Assembly: GCF_002913225.1 (NCBI RefSeq)
Contig: NZ_PPAW01000023.1
Location: 1 to 64,000, forward strand
From: Campylobacter concisus
GTDB lineage: Bacteria; Campylobacterota; Campylobacteria; Campylobacterales; Campylobacteraceae
Reading direction: 5' to 3'
DNA: 64,000 nt
Below are positions 44,407 to 53,183 of the stretch, piece by piece. Within the stretch, counting starts at the first letter, position 1, and every line of letters begins with the position of its first letter. The notes under the pieces were generated by a model. It was not told the DNA's origin. It did no database searches and was given only the letters and a program-made list of their open reading frames with translations. The position numbers were made by a program, and so were the translations under genes.

Positions 44407-45925
44407 AGATCGATTTAGAAAATCCTAGATCTTTTAGCGACTGCTGAACTGGTTTTGGATCTTCAAGATCAACAACTCTTGGCGTGATGACAAAGATAAG
44501 CTCAGTAGTTCTTACGCCATCTCTTGTGCTTTTAAAGACACTTCCTATCAAAGGTATGTCAGCTAGAAGTGGCACAGCTGTGTTTTGCTTATCTTTGGTC
44601 TGTCCGATAAGTCCGCCAAGTATGATCGTATCGCCACTATTTACCTGAACTACGGTTGAGAGTTTTTTCTGAACTGTATCAGGGGCGATCTCTCTAATGG
44701 CTGTATTTTGTGATCTTGTGTCATCTTCTGCATATTTAAAGCTACTTAAGCTTGGGTTGATGCGAAGCATGATCTTGTTGTTATCTGAGACTTCTGGGAG
44801 TAAATTTAACAAGATACCGATAAATACAGAGTATTGCTTATAAGTTGTTGTAAGCCTGTTGTTATTGTTATTGTTGCTACCATTATCTGTCTCTTCCATG
44901 ACGCGGTAGTTTATATTATCACCCACAGAGATTAGCGCTTGCTGGTTGTTTAGCGTGGTTACTTTTGGACTTGAAACGACCTTTGTTTTGCCATTTGTTT
45001 CAAGGAAATTTATCATACCATCAAGACTAAAGTTTAAATTTGCAGCGATATTTAGTGTGCGTCCAAAGCCATCGCTTAAGCTATTGCCCTTGTTTGTCCA
45101 GCTTGCATATGAGCTAGTACTAGAACCTGGGTTACCAATATATGAGTTAAATCCAAGCTCAAATTTACTCCAATCAACACCTTGTTTATACTCATTGTTT
45201 AAATCAACTGCGATGATAGAAACATCGATGATGACTTGTTTTTTAAGTCTTCTTTGCATCTCAGCTATATATTTTTCAACGCGTTTTAGCTGAGAAGGGG
45301 TAGCTGTAACAGTAATAAGTCCAGCATTTTGGTTTATGATAGGGTCTGGCGCTGTGATATGCTCACTGCTATTATTTAAGATAGCTTTTAGCTCAGCATC
45401 AAGCTTCTCCCAGAAGTCAAATTTCTCAGTTGTTCTTATCAAGTTATTTTCATTTTTTATATCGCTCGAACCATTATCGCTACTTGAACTATTGCCTACC
45501 TCTGATGGAGAGGCATCAACAGAAGCTTTTGTAATGGCTGTGCCTTCACGGATAGAGGTTATATAGTCTATTTTAAAAATTTTCGTTTGAAGCGATGAGA
45601 TTTTTAAGACATTATTTGAAAACTCATAGCTTAAATTTTTCTCATTTAAAAGCAGATCAAAGACCTCGCTTAGGCTCATGTTTCTTATATTTACGCCAAA
45701 GACTTTATCATCGAGCTCTTTTTTGCTGTAAGCATCTTTTGCAACGATACTAAAATCACACATTTCAGAGAGCTGATTTAAAACATCTCCAAGACTTATG
45801 TCGTCTGTGATCTTCATACTAAAATTTTTACTCAAGCATGTGCTTGGTTTTGCCATTATAGGGGTAGCTAAAAATGAAGCTAACACCGCAGTTATAATAA
45901 ATTTACTTAATTTTGATACCAACAT
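44399..45925 (-). CDS. ctsD: outer-membrane secretin (PilQ/MshL-like, CtsD)
   Basis: Secretins form the outer-membrane gated ring used by pili and DNA-uptake systems. The protein has a signal peptide (ending near MAKP), an N0/STN-like domain (ISLGDVLNQLSEMCDFSIVAKD), and an N1 domain (DPIINQNAGLITVTATPSQLKRVEKYIAEMQRR). The C-terminal secretin core has VVSSPKVTTLNNQQALISVG and the exit motif GDTIILGGLIGQTKDKQNTAVPLLADIPLIGSVF. I prefer ATG 45925, behind GGAAG, to the ATG at 45937. It corresponds to CtsD of C. jejuni. Confidence 0.9.
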   Translation of the reverse strand: MLVSKLSKFIITAVLASFLATPIMAKPSTCLSKNFSMKITDDISLGDVLNQLSEMCDFSIVAKDAYSKKELDDKVFGVNIRNMSLSEVFDLLLNEKNLSYEFSNNVLKISSLQTKIFKIDYITSIREGTAITKASVDASPSEVGNSSSSDNGSSDIKNENNLIRTTEKFDFWEKLDAELKAILNNSSEHITAPDPIINQNAGLITVTATPSQLKRVEKYIAEMQRRLKKQVIIDVSIIAVDLNNEYKQGVDWSKFELGFNSYIGNPGSSTSSYASWTNKGNSLSDGFGRTLNIAANLNFSLDGMINFLETNGKTKVVSSPKVTTLNNQQALISVGDNINYRVMEETDNGSNNNNNNRLTTTYKQYSVFIGILLNLLPEVSDNNKIMLRINPSLSSFKYAEDDTRSQNTAIREIAPDTVQKKLSTVVQVNSGDTIILGGLIGQTKDKQNTAVPLLADIPLIGSVFKSTRDGVRTTELIFVITPRVVDLEDPKPVQQSLKDLGFSKSIYE

Positions 45926-46313
45926 TTTTACTTCCATTTTTAAGAGTTAGTTCTTGTTTTTCACCATCTTTTACGATGATAACCTTGCTGCCATAAACAC
46001 TTGTGATATTGTAATCATCAATCATATCTCCCACTTTATACCACTTGCCATTTATATTTGCTTTATTTAGCAAAATAGCCTTTAGCATAAACCCCCTTGC
46101 AGAAGAGTATTTTGTAGTGTTTTGATCGCCTTTTGGAGCAACTGGCAAATTTAGCTTGAAAGGATCTTGCAAGCTAGAAATTTCACCGCTATTAAGCCCT
46201 TTTCTTTGCTCCTTTATCTTAACAAAAACTTCATCATAGTTTTTCATCTCGCCTTCAAACTCACTGCCAAATAGACCAAGAGATAAAATTAAAAATAAAC
46301 CAAATTTTTTCAT
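45903..46313 (-). CDS. small periplasmic PilP/MshK-like protein
   Basis: A 136-residue exported protein: signal peptide MKKFGLFLILSLGLFG, a flexible stretch (KGLNSGEISSLQDPFKLNLPVAP), then a small beta domain (AILLNKANINGKWYKVGDMIDDYNITSVYGSKVIIVKDGEKQEL). The latter is the MshK/PilP/GspC pattern of a short periplasmic element that contacts the secretin. I chose ATG 46313, which forms TAATG with the previous stop and gives a proper signal peptide. C. jejuni CtsR occupies this position upstream of the secretin; equivalence is probable, not proven. Confidence 0.75.
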   Translation of the reverse strand: MKKFGLFLILSLGLFGSEFEGEMKNYDEVFVKIKEQRKGLNSGEISSLQDPFKLNLPVAPKGDQNTTKYSSARGFMLKAILLNKANINGKWYKVGDMIDDYNITSVYGSKVIIVKDGEKQELTLKNGSKNVGIKIK

Positions 46314-46960
46314 TAGTACTTCATACCCCACACAGAGATAGAGAGCTTAGCTCCTAGATCTTTTTGAGTGGAATTTATATCCATCTTGTGAAGATCTACT
46401 ACGAGTTTTGACTCTTCAAGTCCGTTTATATAGCTAAGCATATCTTTAAAATTTCCAAGGCAAGTGACATCTATATTTAAAATTTGCTCTATCTTTTGGA
46501 AATTTGGCTCTTTTATATCGCTTTTAAGCTCTAAAATTTTTATATTATTTTGCTTTGCTAAAAGCACGATACTATCTATATAGTTTGCCCAGTTTTGATT
46601 GTCAAAAAGCAAAAAAGAAAGCTCTTTAAGCTTTGAATTAAAATAGGTATTAAATTTCAAAATATTCGTGTAGCGAAGTTTTAGATTGCTTAAATTTCTA
46701 TTTTCTTCATTTATCTTGAAATTTCTATCGCCATCAGGAGAGCTTACTGAGGCTAGATAGTTTCTGGTGTTTTCTAACTTTGTAGAAATTCTCGTATGTT
46801 TATCAAGCTTTTCATCAAAGAAATTTTGCGCAGGATCAAAGCATAGCATATAGACAAGGTAAGCTATAATAAGCGCTGAGCCAAGGAAAATGAGGTTTGT
46901 TTCGTTTGGCTTTTTGCTATCAAAGTATTGATCTATTTTGCTTAAAATATCTTGTCTCAT
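46313..46960 (-). CDS. PilO/MshJ-like inner-membrane protein
   Basis: A 215-residue bitopic protein: short cytoplasmic tail, one transmembrane helix (about 24-42, LIFLGSALIIAYLVYMLCF), coiled coil (about 45-85), then a periplasmic ferredoxin-like domain. The domain includes YIDSIVLLAKQNNIKILELKSDI and the ILNIDVTCLGNFKDMLSYINGLE pattern. This is the PilO/GspM/MshJ architecture that aligns the inner platform with the secretin. It overlaps both neighbouring genes. The assignment is from topology and gene order. Confidence 0.8.
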   Translation of the reverse strand: MRQDILSKIDQYFDSKKPNETNLIFLGSALIIAYLVYMLCFDPAQNFFDEKLDKHTRISTKLENTRNYLASVSSPDGDRNFKINEENRNLSNLKLRYTNILKFNTYFNSKLKELSFLLFDNQNWANYIDSIVLLAKQNNIKILELKSDIKEPNFQKIEQILNIDVTCLGNFKDMLSYINGLEESKLVVDLHKMDINSTQKDLGAKLSISVWGMKY

Positions 46961-48477
46961 TGTCTAATCTCTATGCTTATATTACTTTCATACTCGTGTT
47001 TAGCGTCATCTGAGCGAATTTTTTTAGTATTTACCAAGTATTTTTCATCTTTGCTGATATCTTTGATCAACTGGGTTATCCTTTTTTCATTATCGCTAAC
47101 TGCAGTTATAGTCAAATTTCTATCGTTATTTACGATGTTTGTGATATGAACTGCATTTAGATTTAAAATATCGGTAATTTTAAAAAGATTTAAACCCTTC
47201 ATAGCGTAATTATCTTTTTTATTTTCGATCTCAGCAAGCAGACCTTTTCTAAAATTTAGCTTTTCATTCTCTTTTTGAGTTTGCTCTTTTACCGCCTCTT
47301 GTTCTCTTGAAATTTTAGCTAGCGTCTCTTTTATCTGCATCTCTTGGGCGTTTAGGACGCTATATTCGTCATTTAGTCTTGCACTGTCTTTTTCTAAAAC
47401 AAGACCAGCTATGTAGTTGTAAGCTGGATATAACATACTTAGCGCAAATGCCGCAGCGCAAGTGAGCAAAAATTTACCACTTTTTCTTTTGACAAATGGA
47501 TCTGGGCGAAGCATATTTGAGAGGTTAAAGTTCTCATAAAATGGCTCTTTGGTATAAAATCTACCAAATAAAGCCATAACATTATAACGCTCGTTGATAG
47601 TATAGTTTTTATTATTTATCGCAACTTTTATATTTATATACTCTGCATCCAAACCAAGTTTGGTTGAAATAAAATTTGCAAAATTTTTGATCTCATAGTC
47701 ACAATCTATGTAAATTTTCTTTATAGATATGCCATTTTGGCTATTTATAATATTTAATATATCGTTAAAATAAAAAATATAATCTTCAAAAACTGTGTTT
47801 AGATCGTAGTTAAAGCCATCATCATCTTTATTTACAAGTCCTCTTTGAGACAAAACTTCGATAAATTTTTCATCACTCAAGCGATCGCCGCTTTGCTCTA
47901 AGAATTTATCTTTAAGATAGTTTAGGTTATAGCGAATTTCTCTAGCTGTAAAAAAATCACCATCTAAATATATACTTAAAAATGATTCATCTTTTCTAAG
48001 TGCGATAAAGCAGTCTGCTTGAGTGCTAGGCAGCAAGCCTTTTTTGTAAATAGCAGAGTAGATCAAAGGCTCAGGCGCAAGGTAGTCGATATATGGGACT
48101 TTTTTTGCAACCGCTTTAAAGGTCGAATTTATATCTTCATTTGTGATAGCAAAAACAGTAAAAATTCTCTCTTGAGCTTTTGTAGTGCCTTCTGAAAAGA
48201 ATATCTTATTGTCAAGCGCAGGATCAAGTGAGAGCTCTGCATAGGCTTTTGAATAAAGCTCCTCATAGAGGGTGTCGCTATCAACGCTTCTAGGGATAAA
48301 AATAGTTGTTGTTTTTAGATCTTTAAATTTTATATATGAGATGAAAAAGTCGCGTTTATTGACTGTTTTTGAAAAGTTAAAAGCTTCTACATTGCTGTTG
48401 TGATAACGAAATCCTTTATAGTCATACGGATCTATTGCGACTATAGAAATTTCACTATTTTTTTTAATATTCATCAT
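46957..48477 (-). CDS. PilM-PilN/GspL-like fusion protein of the pilus machine
   Basis: A 506-residue protein combining parts that are often separate. Residues 1-325 are cytoplasmic and resemble the actin-like PilM/GspL domain (SIVAIDPYDYKGFRYHNS, CFIALRKDESFLSIYLDGDFFTAREIRY). A transmembrane helix follows at about 335-357, then coiled coil at 365-430. The periplasmic end (ITDILNLNAVHITNIVNNDRNLTITAVSDNEKRITQLIKDI) has the PilN-type ferredoxin-like pattern. This matches GspL or an MshI/PilN combination. It is first in the operon, with AGGAAGG upstream. Fold calls are from pattern, not search. Confidence 0.78.
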   Translation of the reverse strand: MMNIKKNSEISIVAIDPYDYKGFRYHNSNVEAFNFSKTVNKRDFFISYIKFKDLKTTTIFIPRSVDSDTLYEELYSKAYAELSLDPALDNKIFFSEGTTKAQERIFTVFAITNEDINSTFKAVAKKVPYIDYLAPEPLIYSAIYKKGLLPSTQADCFIALRKDESFLSIYLDGDFFTAREIRYNLNYLKDKFLEQSGDRLSDEKFIEVLSQRGLVNKDDDGFNYDLNTVFEDYIFYFNDILNIINSQNGISIKKIYIDCDYEIKNFANFISTKLGLDAEYINIKVAINNKNYTINERYNVMALFGRFYTKEPFYENFNLSNMLRPDPFVKRKSGKFLLTCAAAFALSMLYPAYNYIAGLVLEKDSARLNDEYSVLNAQEMQIKETLAKISREQEAVKEQTQKENEKLNFRKGLLAEIENKKDNYAMKGLNLFKITDILNLNAVHITNIVNNDRNLTITAVSDNEKRITQLIKDISKDEKYLVNTKKIRSDDAKHEYESNISIEIRQ

Positions 48478-48537
48478 GAATCAAAAAACCTTCCTAAACG
48501 CTTATATTGGGTATTTTAATATCTTTCTAATAAAAAA

Positions 48538-49407
48538 TCAATAGCCGATTATCTGATTTAGGCTCTTTTCTTCTTTACTCCAGCCTTTTTTAACGACTAC
48601 ATCGAGCTTTAGAAAGACCTTTGTGTTTGTTAAATTTTGTATTAACTTTCTTGCAAAAATTCCTATTCTTTTAATAGTTTCACCATTTTTCCCGATGATC
48701 ATGCTTTTGTGGATGTCGCGCTCCGTGATGATGCTAGCATAAATTTCAGTTATGCCAGTTTTTTCTTTTACACTTTTTATGATCGCGTCGCTAAGATAAG
48801 GTATCTCATCGCTTAAATTTTCATAGATCGCTTCAAGTATAAATTCTCTAAAAATTTCCTTCTCGTTTGTCGGCGTAAGAAATTCTGGATCATAAAAGTA
48901 CTCATGCTCTGGCAAAAGCTTGCAAATTTCATCAAGAAGCGGCTTTTTATAGGTAGGCTGCTTGGTGCTAAAAGTAAGCAAAGCTGCAAATTTATCTTGA
49001 AATTTCTGGTACTGAGTGATCTTTTCAAGCACTTTTGCATTTGAGCTCTCATCGACTTTTGTTAGCACTAAAATATGCGGTTTTTCTGGATTTAGAGCTA
49101 GAAATTTCTCATAGTCGCTTGTATCATCATGGATAGGCGCTAAAAATACGATGAGATCGCAGTCTCCCATCGATTTTATAGCTTGGCTGATTAGTAGTTG
49201 ATTTATCGCCTTGTTGCTCTCGTGAAGTCCTGGCGTGTCGGTGAAGATGATCTGATCTTCGCCGTTCATAACGATGCCATTTATCTTTCTGCGAGTTGCG
49301 TTTTGCTTGTGCGAGACAATGGCGATCTTTTCGTTTAATAAGGCATTTAAAAACGAGCTTTTGCCAGCATTTGTGCGTCCTATGATGCTAACAAAGCCTG
49401 ATTTCAA
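48538..49407 (-). CDS. era: ribosome-assembly GTPase Era
   Basis: Era binds the 3' end of 16S rRNA and assists 30S maturation. The 289-residue protein has G1 [14 protein letters not shown] (10-23), G2 [11 protein letters not shown]3 DTPGLHES, G4 LTKVDE, and a C-terminal KH domain ([21 protein letters not shown]). Length is normal. It overlaps hslU by 4 bases and ends the argG-rplI-hslV-hslU-era strand group. Confidence 0.97.
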   Translation of the reverse strand: MKSGFVSIIGRTNAGKSSFLNALLNEKIAIVSHKQNATRRKINGIVMNGEDQIIFTDTPGLHESNKAINQLLISQAIKSMGDCDLIVFLAPIHDDTSDYEKFLALNPEKPHILVLTKVDESSNAKVLEKITQYQKFQDKFAALLTFSTKQPTYKKPLLDEICKLLPEHEYFYDPEFLTPTNEKEIFREFILEAIYENLSDEIPYLSDAIIKSVKEKTGITEIYASIITERDIHKSMIIGKNGETIKRIGIFARKLIQNLTNTKVFLKLDVVVKKGWSKEEKSLNQIIGY

Positions 49408-50726
49408 AGTATATACCTCGCTAGATCTTGGTCCTCAACCACGTCTTTTAGGCGCTCTTTTACAAGCTCTTTTGTCACATTTATCTTCTCGCCTCTCTTT
49501 TCGCTAGCCTCAAAGCTGATATCTTCTATCACGCGCTCGATCACCGTGTGAAGGCGTCTAGCGCCGATATCTTCCATCTTTTCATTTGCTGCGTGAGCGA
49601 TCCTTGCTATCTCTTTTATCGCTTCGTCGTCAAATTCTAGCTCGACGTTTTCAGTTGAAAGAAGCGCGATATATTGTTTTAAAAGCGAATTTTTTGGCTG
49701 TGTTAAAATTTGATAAAGCGCATCCTCATCAAGGCTATCAAGCTCGACCCTTAGTGGGAAACGGCCTTGAAGCTCTGGAATGAGATCGCTTGGTTTGCTT
49801 ATGTGAAAGGCGCCAGCTGCGATAAACAAAATGTGATCTGTCTTTAAATTTCCAAATTTGGTATTTACATTTGAGCCCTCAACGATAGGTAGCAAATCTC
49901 TTTGCACGCCTTCTTTGCTTGGGTCTTGCCTGTTTGAGCTACCTGAGCCAACGGCAACCTTATCGATCTCGTCTATAAAGATAATGCCCTCGTTTTCAGC
50001 TCTTCTTAAAGCCTCTGTTTTTACGCTCTCAAGGTCTAAAATTTTATCATTTGCCTCGCTTTGAAGGGCTTTTTTGGCGTCTTTTACCTTCATCTCTTTT
50101 TTTATGTTTTTGCCACCGATGCCAATTATCTTTATAAAGCTCTCTTGCATCTGCGCCATATCAGGTGGCACGTTTGAGCCAGCTTCAAGCGGGTTTTGCT
50201 GCACCTCTATCTCGATACTTAGCTCGTCAAGCTCGCCATTTCTTAGCCTATTTAGCATTTTTTCATAGCTCTTTGCATATTCTGCTTGCTTCTCTTCGCT
50301 CGCACCCTTTGGAAGTGGCGGAAGTAACTTTGAGACGATCTTTTCTTCGATGTAGGCATTTATCTTGTCTTGGTTTTTCTCGCTTTGCTCGTTTTTTACG
50401 AGGTTATATGATGCCATAGCAAGGTCTCTTACCATACTTTCAACGTCACGACCGACAAAGCCAACCTCAGTATATTTACTAGCCTCGACCTTAATAAAAG
50501 GCAGCCCCATCATCTTTGAAAGACGCCTTGCGATCTCGGTTTTACCAACGCCAGTTGAGCCGATCATCAAGATATTTTTTGGCATGATGTCATCTTGCAA
50601 GCTCTTTTCAAGCTTCATACGGCGGTAGCGGTTGCGAAGTGCGATCGCTATGATCTTTTTGGCGTCCTTTTGACCGATCACATAGTCATCTAAAAATTTA
50701 ACAATTTCTCTTGGTGTTAAGTTCAT
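49404..50726 (-). CDS. hslU: HslU ATPase subunit of the HslUV protease
   Basis: HslU unfolds substrates and feeds them to the HslV peptidase in the cytoplasm. The 440-residue protein from the chosen ATG starts [24 protein letters not shown]. It has Walker [18 protein letters not shown], Walker [13 protein letters not shown] and an inserted I-domain (about 110-230). It ends in the family's exposed hydrophobic tail DLARYIL, which docks into HslV. I rejected 18 extra N-terminal codons because the family starts here. It lies 8 bases after hslV. Confidence 0.97.
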   Translation of the reverse strand: MNLTPREIVKFLDDYVIGQKDAKKIIAIALRNRYRRMKLEKSLQDDIMPKNILMIGSTGVGKTEIARRLSKMMGLPFIKVEASKYTEVGFVGRDVESMVRDLAMASYNLVKNEQSEKNQDKINAYIEEKIVSKLLPPLPKGASEEKQAEYAKSYEKMLNRLRNGELDELSIEIEVQQNPLEAGSNVPPDMAQMQESFIKIIGIGGKNIKKEMKVKDAKKALQSEANDKILDLESVKTEALRRAENEGIIFIDEIDKVAVGSGSSNRQDPSKEGVQRDLLPIVEGSNVNTKFGNLKTDHILFIAAGAFHISKPSDLIPELQGRFPLRVELDSLDEDALYQILTQPKNSLLKQYIALLSTENVELEFDDEAIKEIARIAHAANEKMEDIGARRLHTVIERVIEDISFEASEKRGEKINVTKELVKERLKDVVEDQDLARYIL

Positions 50727-50734
50727 TTTCTCTC

Positions 50735-51268
50735 TTATTCTAAAACATAAGTTTTGATGTTTGTATTTGTATAGATGCAAATTTCGCCTGCGATCTTGAG
50801 GCTCTCTTTAACTAGCTCCTCTTCGTCGATATCGGCAAATTTATCTAAGGCACGGGCCGCTGAAAGTGCGTAGTTGCCGCCACTTCCGATAGCTGCTATC
50901 TTGCCATCTTCAGGTTCTACTACATCACCAGTGCCACTAAGTAAGAAAATTTTATCCCTATCAAGCACAAGCATCATCGCCTCAAGCTTTCTTAGATACT
51001 TGTCCTTGCGCCACTCTTTGCTAAATTCTATCACCGCCTTTAGCAAGTCACCCTTTGTATGCTCTAAATTTTTCTCAAACATATCAAAGAGGTTAAACGC
51101 GTCAGCAGTGCTACCAGCAAAGCCAGCTAGGACTTTGCCGTTGTGAATTTTGCGAATTTTTACGGCATTGCCCTTTAAGACGGTGTTGCCAAAGCTAACC
51201 TGTCCGTCGCCACCAATGACCGCTTTATTTTTGCCTTTGTAGGCTAAGATGGTTGTCGCATGAAACAT
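50735..51268 (-). CDS. hslV: HslV peptidase subunit of the HslUV protease
   Basis: HslV is the proteasome-like threonine peptidase of HslUV. The precursor starts [29 protein letters not shown]. Removal of the first four residues would expose the catalytic Thr5. The [15 protein letters not shown] block is also typical. It is 177 residues, full length. It abuts rplI and precedes hslU. Confidence 0.97.
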   Translation of the reverse strand: MFHATTILAYKGKNKAVIGGDGQVSFGNTVLKGNAVKIRKIHNGKVLAGFAGSTADAFNLFDMFEKNLEHTKGDLLKAVIEFSKEWRKDKYLRKLEAMMLVLDRDKIFLLSGTGDVVEPEDGKIAAIGSGGNYALSAARALDKFADIDEEELVKESLKIAGEICIYTNTNIKTYVLE

Positions 51269-51715
51269 CTACTCTCCTTGCACATCAACCTTTAAGGTCG
51301 CATTTATCGAGTGACCAAGCTTTATAGAGACATCATAAAGACCAACTGCTTTTAGGTGCGTGTCTAGGTCGATAGCCTTTTTCTCAACTACCAAATGATG
51401 CGTCTTTTCAAGCTCTGCTGCGATCTCCTCTTTTGAAACTGAGCCAAAAAGCGAGCCATTTGCACCAAGAGTTTTCTTGACGACGACTGTCACTTTTGCA
51501 AGCTCTTCTTTAAGCTTTTCTAAATTTGCGATCTCATATTTTAGCTCTTCAGCCTTTCTTTTTTGAGCTGCCTCATATTGACGAAGGACATCTGGAGTAG
51601 CTGCTTTTGCAAAACCTTTGCCGATTAAGAAGTTGTTGCCGTAGCCATCTTTTACCTCTTTTATCTCGCCAGCTTTTCCAAGTCCTTTTACATCTTTTAT
51701 TAATAATACTTTCAT
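51269..51715 (-). CDS. rplI: 50S ribosomal protein L9
   Basis: L9 is an elongated protein of the large ribosomal subunit near the L1 stalk. The 148-residue sequence starts with the conserved MKVLLIKDVKGLGKAGEIKEVKDGYGNNFLIGKGFA. It has the long connecting helix (about 45-75) and the C-terminal rRNA-binding domain (GSLFGSVSKEEIAAEL). Here it is not linked to rpsF/rpsR but to hslV and hslU. Confidence 0.97.
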   Translation of the reverse strand: MKVLLIKDVKGLGKAGEIKEVKDGYGNNFLIGKGFAKAATPDVLRQYEAAQKRKAEELKYEIANLEKLKEELAKVTVVVKKTLGANGSLFGSVSKEEIAAELEKTHHLVVEKKAIDLDTHLKAVGLYDVSIKLGHSINATLKVDVQGE

Positions 51716-51738
51716 TTTTATCCTTTTAAATTTTATTT

Positions 51739-52962
51739 TTAGTCAAATTTTCGCCCATTTTTGCGTGCGATTATAAAGCGAAGTGCATTTAGCTTGATAA
51801 ATCCAGCTGCATCTTTTTGGTCATAAACGCTATCTTCTTCAAATGTGCAGTATGCCTCGCTAAATAGATTATCATCTTTACTGCTTCTGCCAAGGATAGT
51901 CACGTTGCCTTTATAAAGCTCAACTTTTACAGAGCCATTTACGTGCTCTTGGCTCTTGTCGATGAGTGCTTGGAGCATATTTCGCTCAGGTGACCACCAG
52001 TAGCCGTTATAAACTAGCTCGGCATATTTTGGCATGATCTCATCTTTTAAGTGAGCTGCACCGCGGTCAAGCGTGATGCTCTCTATCGCACGGTGTGCTT
52101 TTAGCATTATCGTGCCGCCTGGGGTTTCGTAGCAGCCGCGGCTCTTCATACCAACTGAGCGGTTTTCTACGATATCAAGTCTGCCGATGCCGTGTTTTGC
52201 GCCAAGGCGGTTTAGTTCGGTTAAAATTTCAGCTGGGCTCATTTTTTTGCCATTTATGCTCACTGGATCGCCTTTTTCGTAGCCAATCTCGATGATCTCG
52301 CTCTTATCTGGAGCATCTTTTGGGCTTACTGTCCATCTCCACATATCATCTTCTGGTGCATGGCTCGGGTCTTCAAGTACTAGGCCTTCGTAGCTTATGT
52401 GAAGTAAATTTGCGTCCATTGAGTATGGGCTTTTGCCTGGTTTTTTAGTAATATCTATGCCATTTTTCTCAGCGTATGCCAAAAGTTTTTCGCGGCTGTT
52501 TAGATCCCATTCGCGCCATGGAGCGATGATAGTTAGATTATCGCCAAGCGCGTAGTATCCAAGCTCAAAGCGAACTTGGTCGTTGCCTTTGCCTGTTGCT
52601 CCGTGGCTCACGCCGTCAGCACCAACAAGTCTTGCGATCTCGCTTTGGCGTTTTGCTATTAGCGGGCGCGCGATTGATGTGCCAAGCAGATATTCGCCCT
52701 CATAGATGGCATTTGCTCTAAACATTGGAAATACATAATCACGTACAAATTCTTCTCTTAAATCTTCAATAAAAATATTTTCAGGTTTTACGCCAAGCGC
52801 TAGGGCTTTTTTGCGTGCAGGCTCTAGCTCTTCGCCTTGTCCGATATCAGCTGTAAATGTGACTACTTCGCATTTGTATTCATCTTGAAGCCACTTTAAA
52901 ATAATACTTGTGTCAAGTCCGCCTGAGTATGCTAAAACAACTTTTTTTACATCTTTTTTCAT
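51739..52962 (-). CDS. argG: argininosuccinate synthase
   Basis: ArgG joins citrulline and aspartate with ATP in arginine synthesis. The 407-residue protein has the ATP-binding PP-motif [19 protein letters not shown] (8-26), the [15 protein letters not shown] region (about 117-131), and [16 protein letters not shown]. Length fits the family. It leads the minus-strand group with rplI 23 bases downstream; its upstream gap carries a TAAAAT box suggesting its own promoter. Confidence 0.97.
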   Translation of the reverse strand: MKKDVKKVVLAYSGGLDTSIILKWLQDEYKCEVVTFTADIGQGEELEPARKKALALGVKPENIFIEDLREEFVRDYVFPMFRANAIYEGEYLLGTSIARPLIAKRQSEIARLVGADGVSHGATGKGNDQVRFELGYYALGDNLTIIAPWREWDLNSREKLLAYAEKNGIDITKKPGKSPYSMDANLLHISYEGLVLEDPSHAPEDDMWRWTVSPKDAPDKSEIIEIGYEKGDPVSINGKKMSPAEILTELNRLGAKHGIGRLDIVENRSVGMKSRGCYETPGGTIMLKAHRAIESITLDRGAAHLKDEIMPKYAELVYNGYWWSPERNMLQALIDKSQEHVNGSVKVELYKGNVTILGRSSKDDNLFSEAYCTFEEDSVYDQKDAAGFIKLNALRFIIARKNGRKFD

Positions 52963-53080
52963 AGCTGTCCTTTTGTTGAAATGGTCGTATTTTAGCCTAA
53001 ATTGATTAATTTTTAATAAATTAATCTAATTTCTAATGTAAGCATTATTTTAAAAACTCCATAGCTATTTTCATGGAAAT

Positions 53081-53102
53081 TTATCATTTAAAATTATGAT
53101 AA
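53081..53102. promoter_or_regulatory. candidate Fur-binding site
   Basis: TTATCAT (53081-53087) and ATGATAA (53096-53102) form a 7-bp dyad with an 8-base spacer, 82 bases before the receptor gene. Fur operators are built from such (G)ATAAT / ATTAT(C) half sites. The match is partial and made by eye; the argument is mainly that the downstream genes are iron-uptake genes. Confidence 0.5.
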
Positions 53103-53183
53103 TTAATATTGTTTTTATGCTTGTTTTGTTAAATTTGCGTTTCGCTTTCATTATCAAAAATTAAATTTAACAAAAGGATATCC

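Noticed and set aside
50727..50780. 18-residue N-terminal extension of HslU
   Set aside because: The family begins at MNLTPREIV. The extension covers the end of hslV and its spacer and has no conserved character.
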